The position numbers and the translations under genes were made by a program. Under the pieces are notes generated by a model. It was given only the letters and a program-made list of their open reading frames with translations. It searched no databases and had not been told where the DNA came from. From NCBI GenBank assembly GCA_945787595.1, contig CALZJV010000175.1, positions 1 to 10,621 of the forward strand: a stretch of DNA of 10,621 nucleotides. Direction: 5' to 3'. The DNA is from an uncultured Desulfobacterales bacterium. Its GTDB lineage: Bacteria; Desulfobacterota; Desulfobacteria; Desulfobacterales; JAFDCJ01. This document shows, in pieces, positions 6,437 through 10,621 of this stretch. Every line of letters begins with the position of its first letter. Positions within the stretch are counted from its first letter, which is position 1.

Positions 6437-6859
6437 TCAATCTGCTTTCATTTGCATTAGGCGCTGAACGGCATCAATGGCAACTGGGCGAAAGACGAGC
6501 GGCAAAGCATCAGCGACCTTCGAAGCCGGAAACCAATTTCTTTTCCTGTCCTTTTCCCATTGCGTCGCATTCCCAACCACCGTTGCGAGGAAAAATGTAA
6601 ATCCTACTTTGGTTTCACAGTCTGAAACCTCAACCGTAGAAAGCTTCACTCCAAGCTCTACTTGGTAGCCAGTCTCCTCTTTGCATTCGCGTTTGGCTGC
6701 CGCCTCCAATGACTCGCCTCGATTCACGTTACCTACTGGAAACACCCATGATCCTTTGTATTTTCGAGATGTTATAAGGAGCACATGAGGCTCATCTCCT
6801 TGTACGTAGCGATATACTACGACTCCAGCTTTCTCCTTTAGCGTTTTTGCGAACTCCAT
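6437..6859 (-). CDS. NUDIX hydrolase (MutT/DIPP-like)
   Basis: 140 residues. The complete NUDIX box, G-x5-E-x7-RE-x2-EE-x-G, spans residues 43-65 (GNVNRGES...AKRECKEETGY), with the magnesium-binding RE..EE glutamates intact. The preceding WVFPVGNV resembles the WxFPKG entry of the diphosphoinositol polyphosphate / Ap4A hydrolase subgroup, but the usual Lys is Val. Such enzymes cleave nucleoside or polyphosphate diphosphates in the cytoplasm; the substrate is not readable here. A modest ribosome binding site (AAGGA) sits about seven bases from the ATG. The gene lies 91 bases downstream of the membrane-protein gene on the same strand, so co-transcription is possible. The composition is closer to the accessory region than to the flanking chromosome. 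Confidence 0.88.
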   Translation of the reverse strand: MEFAKTLKEKAGVVVYRYVQGDEPHVLLITSRKYKGSWVFPVGNVNRGESLEAAAKRECKEETGYQVELGVKLSTVEVSDCETKVGFTFFLATVVGNATQWEKDRKRNWFPASKVADALPLVFRPVAIDAVQRLMQMKAD

Positions 6860-6950
6860 TATTAATCCTTGCTTTAACGAACTTGCCAGAGAGTTGATTT
6901 TACAAAGGTTTACACACTGTCGATCACCACTACAAATTCGCAGTCGGGGT

Positions 6951-8000
6951 CTAATCTTTTTGTAGAGTGTCCAGGTTAAATTTGATCTGTTTGGCCCAAT
7001 TCACAATGATGTCGCTTTCCTTTAGCCTCTTATACAGAGCGCTTCTACTAGCCGCTAAACGTATGTCACGCGTTATAGCATCAAAGTCTTTACCAAGCTT
7101 TATGCTACATATTGCACGGTTAAATTCGTACATCAAGAAGCCCTCATCCCCTTCTTGGCCTCGCAGGTCAATCGCCTTGGTAAGTTCTCGGTAGGCCCCC
7201 TCCCAGTCCTTCTTTGTATCGTCGGGTCCACCTTGGTCTTTCAACGCATAGCCCAGTTGAGCATGATTACGGTGAAATTTCTCTCCCGCGCTATTGTCGA
7301 TGAGTGCCTCAAAGATTGGAATAGTCCGTTCCATCAGTGTCACATCTTTATTCCAGTTCGCCGTACGGACCGCGCGGGCCTCCTTGAAGATCTCAAATAG
7401 AACGGTCCGCGATGCGCCTTTGATGGCTTCTTTGAGCGCCTTAACGTCTTGTTCTTTCTCGCCACTATCCAAGTGGCGATTGACTAATTCCAAGGCTTTT
7501 GAATCAATCATCTCAATTTGGACAACTTTCTTTTTAGCTTCCTCGGCACTTTTCTTAGCCTCTTCGGCGTCCTTTGCAATGTTGGCAAGGGCGCGGTCAA
7601 CTAAGCTACGTCCTCCGTACCCACCGACGAGGGCCATAGCTAAAAGCTTGACTAAACCCAGTATTGAACTCGAACTTAATAATGAATTTGACGGAGTACC
7701 TGCAGTCGTGAGCTCTGTGGGTAATATAAGAAAAACCACATAGGCTCCGGCGATGCCATAACCACAATCTGCTACCCATCCGAGATTTAGTACGTGCTTA
7801 TTGTCGGGATCACGGTAAGGGAACTCCAGGCCGCTGTCGCGAGCCGTATAGAGCAACCCTCCGAAAGCGCCAGCTATGGTAATCATCACAAAAATGGTGG
7901 CACCATCGGACCACGGGGCGCCGAGCCGCACATATAATCCAATGAAATAGCCGACTGTAGTCGTCAACACCAATAACAGTATTATAGCAACTGTTCGCAT
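6951..8000 (-). CDS. Predicted membrane protein with four TM helices, coiled coil and TPR-like C-terminal domain; function unknown
   Basis: 349 residues, start supported by AGGAGG six bases before the ATG. Hydrophobic helices lie at about residues 3-24, 34-53, 74-93 and 112-130. An Ala/Glu/Lys-rich coiled coil follows (about 136-162, AKDAEEAKKSAEEAKKK). The remainder is a soluble helical domain whose HAQLGYALKDQ, WEGAYRELTKAIDLR and MYEFNRAICSIKLG stretches look like tetratricopeptide-type helix pairs. The likely topology is a membrane anchor with a cytoplasmic protein-interaction domain. I do not recognise the family. It is the first of two minus-strand genes and lies between two of the candidate recombination sites, so it may be mobile cargo. 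A stress or defence role is possible but nothing in the sequence shows it. Confidence 0.8.
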   Translation of the reverse strand: MRTVAIILLLVLTTTVGYFIGLYVRLGAPWSDGATIFVMITIAGAFGGLLYTARDSGLEFPYRDPDNKHVLNLGWVADCGYGIAGAYVVFLILPTELTTAGTPSNSLLSSSSILGLVKLLAMALVGGYGGRSLVDRALANIAKDAEEAKKSAEEAKKKVVQIEMIDSKALELVNRHLDSGEKEQDVKALKEAIKGASRTVLFEIFKEARAVRTANWNKDVTLMERTIPIFEALIDNSAGEKFHRNHAQLGYALKDQGGPDDTKKDWEGAYRELTKAIDLRGQEGDEGFLMYEFNRAICSIKLGKDFDAITRDIRLAASRSALYKRLKESDIIVNWAKQIKFNLDTLQKD

Positions 8001-8446
8001 AGTAGCCTCCTAAATGCCACGGGACACGGCATAGCAGTATTAATATGAGCCTAATTTTTCATAAATGGTGATATTAAATTGCAAAACGGAGAAAATATTT
8101 TGGCGATTTTTCCACTTATTAATTCTTAGTTTCCTTATTGCATTGGATAGATAGATTCTTTTAATTCTTGTCTGCTCCCCAGTGTGATATCAGTTTGAGT
8201 ATATCGAGATATTTTGCAGAAACAAAACTTTCTAAAACCTTAGACATCATGAGATATCACAAATTTCGTCAGACTACAGATACGTAGATGATCTACCAGA
8301 ATTTAAAGCTCAAAGAATCATACTTTTTATTGGCGAATGTCCACCTATCAAACTGACCAAAATTATTGCAGATATGAAATGGATACATTGTGCTTACCCC
8401 AGGCCGTTTATGAATGTCAAACCCAAAAACCAAAAGGAGGTAAACC
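8001..8446. other. AT-rich intergenic region between divergent membrane-protein and recombinase genes
   Basis: It must contain promoters for both divergent genes, but I cannot place them with confidence. It holds a GATAT / ATATC site (8186-8205), the short palindrome ATATCGAGATAT (8201-8212) and GTAGATGATCTAC (8284-8296). No coding sequence beyond a few tiny frames is visible. Confidence 0.6.
8186..8205 (+). repeat. Candidate recombination-site repeat, copy 2 (diverged)
   Basis: GATATCAGTTTGAGTATATC: arms GATAT and ATATC around an asymmetric centre containing TTTGAG. It shares GATAT and TTTGAGTAT with the copies at 6040 and 9330 but has one extra base between them. Same orientation as both. 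Confidence 0.4.
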
Positions 8447-9284
8447 ATGAAAATCTATCAAGCAGCAAAAATTTGGATCGATTACCACGTGACAAACTCG
8501 AAAAAAAAATACCGTCCGTGCCTACAGATGGATCATTAACAAGTTTTGCACTGATTTCGGAGAAGAAGAGTTAGCCGGATTGTCATCGGAAAAGGTTCTG
8601 GATTTTTTTAACATTGTCACCGACGGCTGTAAACCCCAAACCAAACGAGTTCGATTCTCCCATCTTTCATCTTTTTTCAATTTCCTGAAAAATAACCTTG
8701 AGTTAAATTTTCAAAATCCCTGCGCTTTGCCGATGCTGCGCAAACTATTCCGGCCGACAGTAACCGTTCGTTGGAATATTATCGAAAAAGAAACAGTGGA
8801 TGAGATAATTTTCAGAACAACCAATGTTCGGAACCGATTGACTCTAGAGTTGATGGCTCGCGGTGGGATGCGAATCGGTGAAGTGTTGAAGCTGAGGTTT
8901 TGCGACATTCAAGATCGCAAATTGATCATCAAAGATCCAAAGAGCGGAAAAGAGCAGGAGGTTGTATTTATTCCCCAAAGAGTGGCCGACCGGCTGCGGG
9001 AGTACGCCAGGCAAAATTGTAAGAACCCGAATGATCGAATCTTTCCAATTACGTATGAAGCTGCCAGGATAATGGTATTAAAGGCTGGTAATATGGTCGG
9101 CATTTATTTGCGTCCACATGATTTGCGCCGGCATGCGGCAACATATGCATCCAGAGCCGGCGTTCCTATTGAAATTATTAGTAAAATCATCCTCCGGCAC
9201 GCGAATTTGTCAACGACTCAGCTTTATTTGGGTAAGATCAGCGATACTGAGGCCATACGGTGGATTGAAAATCTGTATGCATAA
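8447..9284 (+). pseudogene. Tyrosine recombinase (XerC/D-like integrase), frame interrupted at a nine-A run
   Basis: The ATG at 8447 has an excellent ribosome binding site (AAGGAGG, 8434-8440). It reads MKIYQAAKIWIDYHVTNS and enters nine A residues (8501-8509), after which that frame stops at 8537-8539. Dropping one A gives a continuous 278-residue integrase: NTVRAYRWIINKFCTDFGEE continues the N-terminal SAM-like core-binding domain into the catalytic domain. The full catalytic set is present (corrected numbering): R142 in ARGGMRIGEV, the Lys-containing KDPKSGKEQE segment, H224 and R227 in HDLRRHAATYAS, H251 in LRHANL, and Y260 in TTQLYLG. Starting instead at the TTG at 8580 would remove 44 residues of the DNA-clamping domain and has no ribosome binding site. 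Alternatives to a real mutation are a homopolymer sequencing error or slippage-based expression. It probably acts on the nearby repeat sites; a hairpin terminator follows. Confidence 0.88.
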
Positions 9285-9291
9285 AACAATT

Positions 9292-9321
9292 CAGGGTGAT
9301 CCTTTCCCCGAGATCACCCTG
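9292..9321 (+). terminator. Hairpin terminator after the recombinase gene
   Basis: CAGGGTGATC (9292-9301) and GATCACCCTG (9312-9321) pair perfectly over ten bases with a ten-base loop, seven bases after the stop codon. Only a short TTT follows, so termination may be partial. Confidence 0.7.
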
Positions 9322-9329
9322 TTTACCAA

Positions 9330-9350
9330 GGGATATATTTTGAGTATCTC
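9330..9350 (+). repeat. Candidate recombination-site repeat, copy 3
   Basis: GGGATATATTTTGAGTAT followed by CTC. It differs from the 6040 copy at 2 of 21 positions, in the same orientation. Arms GGGATA and TATCTC pair if one G-U is allowed. It sits immediately after the recombinase terminator. Confidence 0.5.
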
Positions 9351-9440
9351 GCTGATTTCAGCCGGTTGATATGTTGGTTTTCATAGCAGTTACATGCAAT
9401 CTCAAAAAAGGAAATTCTAATCAATCCCTCCGAGCAGTAT

Positions 9441-9469
9441 GCAGGCGGGTTTCATGTCAGCCCACCTGC
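9441..9469 (-). terminator. Hairpin downstream of the phosphodiesterase gene
   Basis: Read on the minus strand, GCAGGTGGG and CCCGCCTGC pair over nine bases, with one G-U pair that would be a C-A mismatch on the plus strand. This suggests it works in the minus-strand transcript. It starts 12 bases past the stop codon at 9481; there is no clear U-tract. Confidence 0.55.
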
Positions 9470-9480
9470 CCGGACTATGG

Positions 9481-10621
9481 TTATTTGAGGCGCATACAGT
9501 TAGCGTAGTAGGTTACCGTGGCTGGCCAGTCAGAGAAGATACCCAGAATGCCCACGTCCTGTGCTAGCACGTCGAGCGCGACATACGCGTCGCCGTCGTT
9601 GTTGATCACCTCGGTCACTGTCTGGTAGTAAAAGCCGCCACCGTTCTTCAGAAGACCGGAGCGCTCAAGGGTCCATGTGATGATGTCGAGGCCGGCAGCC
9701 TTGGCATACATAGCGTACGTCGAGGGTACAATATTTTTATTCCCGTCGAGCGCCATAAGCATCCACATGGGCGGCGCGATAATGTTCACACCCTCGGCGA
9801 CCAGTTCCTCCATGTCAGGCGACCATGTGTCTGGGTCGGTATGATCGAAGCCAGAAACGTTGTAGCGACCGTCGAGAAACACGGCCTGCCTGCCGAACCG
9901 CGGCTCGTTGTCGATCCAGTAGAGCACATCATCGAGGTTGAAGGACTGCGCAAACACCTTTTTGGGATTTACACGGGCTGCCTTGTATTCGTCGATCATC
10001 TGTTGGGCATAGTCCTCTTGCGTGTAATTGCCCTCATACGGCATTTCCACGCTGGGGGCCTTGAGCTCAGGGGTCATCTTCACACCCAAATTCTTGAAGA
10101 GCTCGATGCTCTCTGCGTGACTGAGCAAAGTGCCGCAGGTGGCGTAAAGGTCGGTGCGCCAGTTCGCGGTGGCGTCCATGTATTCCTCAATGGTGGTCGC
10201 GTTGGGGTTTGCTGCATCCATCTTGCCGCAAAGTGACTTGAACTCCTCAAGTGTGAAGTCGCTGGTGCAGCACCTGATATCAGCAGCGTTAAGCAGCTCG
10301 CCGGTCCCGGAGAATGTTGGGGGGGTGGTACACTTCTCACGCAAGTCTTCGCGGGCAACAACGTCGGTCGTCGTATGAAGATCGCACTGTGAGTGGCGGC
10401 ACACCAGCTCCCTGTCTGCGGTGAAAGTCACGTCGCACTCAATGATGCCGGCACCCATGCGTGCGGCCGCGACGTAGGACTCCTGCGTGTGCTCGGGGAA
10501 CTGCAGGGCAGCGCCGCGGTGACCGATCGAGAAGTCGGTCCTCTTGAATGGGCCCTCGGAGCACTGCTGGAGTTTGGTCTTGAGCTTACTCTCATCCATA
10601 TCTTCGACGAGGAAGTACGGA
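9481..10621 (-). CDS. Glycerophosphodiester phosphodiesterase, cysteine-rich, 5' end outside the window
   Basis: Glycerophosphodiester phosphodiesterases hydrolyse glycerophosphodiesters to sn-glycerol 3-phosphate and an alcohol. Catalytic landmarks: [14 protein letters not shown] with the HR pair, [12 protein letters not shown] with the metal-binding Glu and Asp, CRHSQCDL with the second His, and TPELKAPS with the Glu/Lys pair. The frame stays open through the right edge (PYFLVED precedes the ATG at 10597-10599), and from memory close relatives carry similar residues before that Met, so I treat it as 5'-partial rather than starting there. The many cysteines (QQC, ECD, CRHSQC, RCC, CGTLL, NCMRL) suggest a disulfide-bonded exported enzyme, but any signal peptide lies outside the window. 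GC content rises again, so this is probably the far flank of the accessory region. It is phosphate/glycerol scavenging rather than part of the cluster at the left. Confidence 0.88.
   Translation of the reverse strand, partial: PYFLVEDMDESKLKTKLQQCSEGPFKRTDFSIGHRGAALQFPEHTQESYVAAARMGAGIIECDVTFTADRELVCRHSQCDLHTTTDVVAREDLREKCTTPPTFSGTGELLNAADIRCCTSDFTLEEFKSLCGKMDAANPNATTIEEYMDATANWRTDLYATCGTLLSHAESIELFKNLGVKMTPELKAPSVEMPYEGNYTQEDYAQQMIDEYKAARVNPKKVFAQSFNLDDVLYWIDNEPRFGRQAVFLDGRYNVSGFDHTDPDTWSPDMEELVAEGVNIIAPPMWMLMALDGNKNIVPSTYAMYAKAAGLDIITWTLERSGLLKNGGGFYYQTVTEVINNDGDAYVALDVLAQDVGILGIFSDWPATVTYYANCMRLK

Noticed and set aside
8374..8574. 66-codon plus-strand open frame before the recombinase
   Set aside because: It reads the 5' part of the recombinase gene in the wrong frame. 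The frame starting at 8447, joined at the A run, gives a family-like integrase N-terminus instead.
9841..10236. 131-codon plus-strand open frame
   Set aside because: Antisense to the phosphodiesterase gene, whose catalytic motifs are clear.

Overview
The window looks like a chromosomal segment of an anaerobic, probably Desulfobacterota-like, bacterium. That is an inference from the kinds of gene present (a SauS-like acylating dehydrogenase, a PhnW-like transaminase, short-unit intergenic repeat arrays); no marker gene fixes the lineage. It falls into three parts.

Positions 1-5102 (+ strand, GC-rich) hold a four-gene metabolic cluster. Two overlapping genes encode paralogous citrate-synthase-fold proteins (37-933, 921-1988), both apparently missing catalytic residues. 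They are followed by a class V PLP aminotransferase very like 2-aminoethylphosphonate:pyruvate transaminase PhnW (2233-3366) and a CoA-acylating aldehyde dehydrogenase of the sulfoacetaldehyde dehydrogenase (SauS) type (3714-5102). Transaminase plus acylating dehydrogenase would turn a C2 amine (2-aminoethylphosphonate, taurine or similar) into an aldehyde and then an acyl-CoA. The citrate-synthase-like pair would be free to act on that acyl-CoA. I know of no described pathway with this gene set, so this is the best candidate for an undescribed system. The gaps on either side of the aminotransferase gene, and the region after the dehydrogenase gene, are filled with short-unit repeat arrays. 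Several share a conserved core (GTATTCT...GCGAAGCGATTCC) between arms of unrelated sequence.

Positions 5103-9480 are an AT-rich accessory region. It holds a C-terminal remnant of an O6-methylguanine-DNA methyltransferase gene, a bidirectional terminator hairpin, a long gene-poor stretch, a minus-strand pair (a NUDIX hydrolase, and a four-helix membrane protein with coiled coil and TPR-like tail), and a tyrosine recombinase. The recombinase frame is broken by a nine-A run near its 5' end. Three similar short sites (GATAT, 2-3 bases, TTTGAGTAT) in the same orientation lie at 6040, 8186 and 9330. They bracket the minus-strand gene pair and the recombinase gene, so they are candidate recombination sites.

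Positions 9481-10621 (- strand, GC-rich again) hold most of a cysteine-rich glycerophosphodiester phosphodiesterase whose start lies beyond the right edge. No rRNA, tRNA or CRISPR array was seen.
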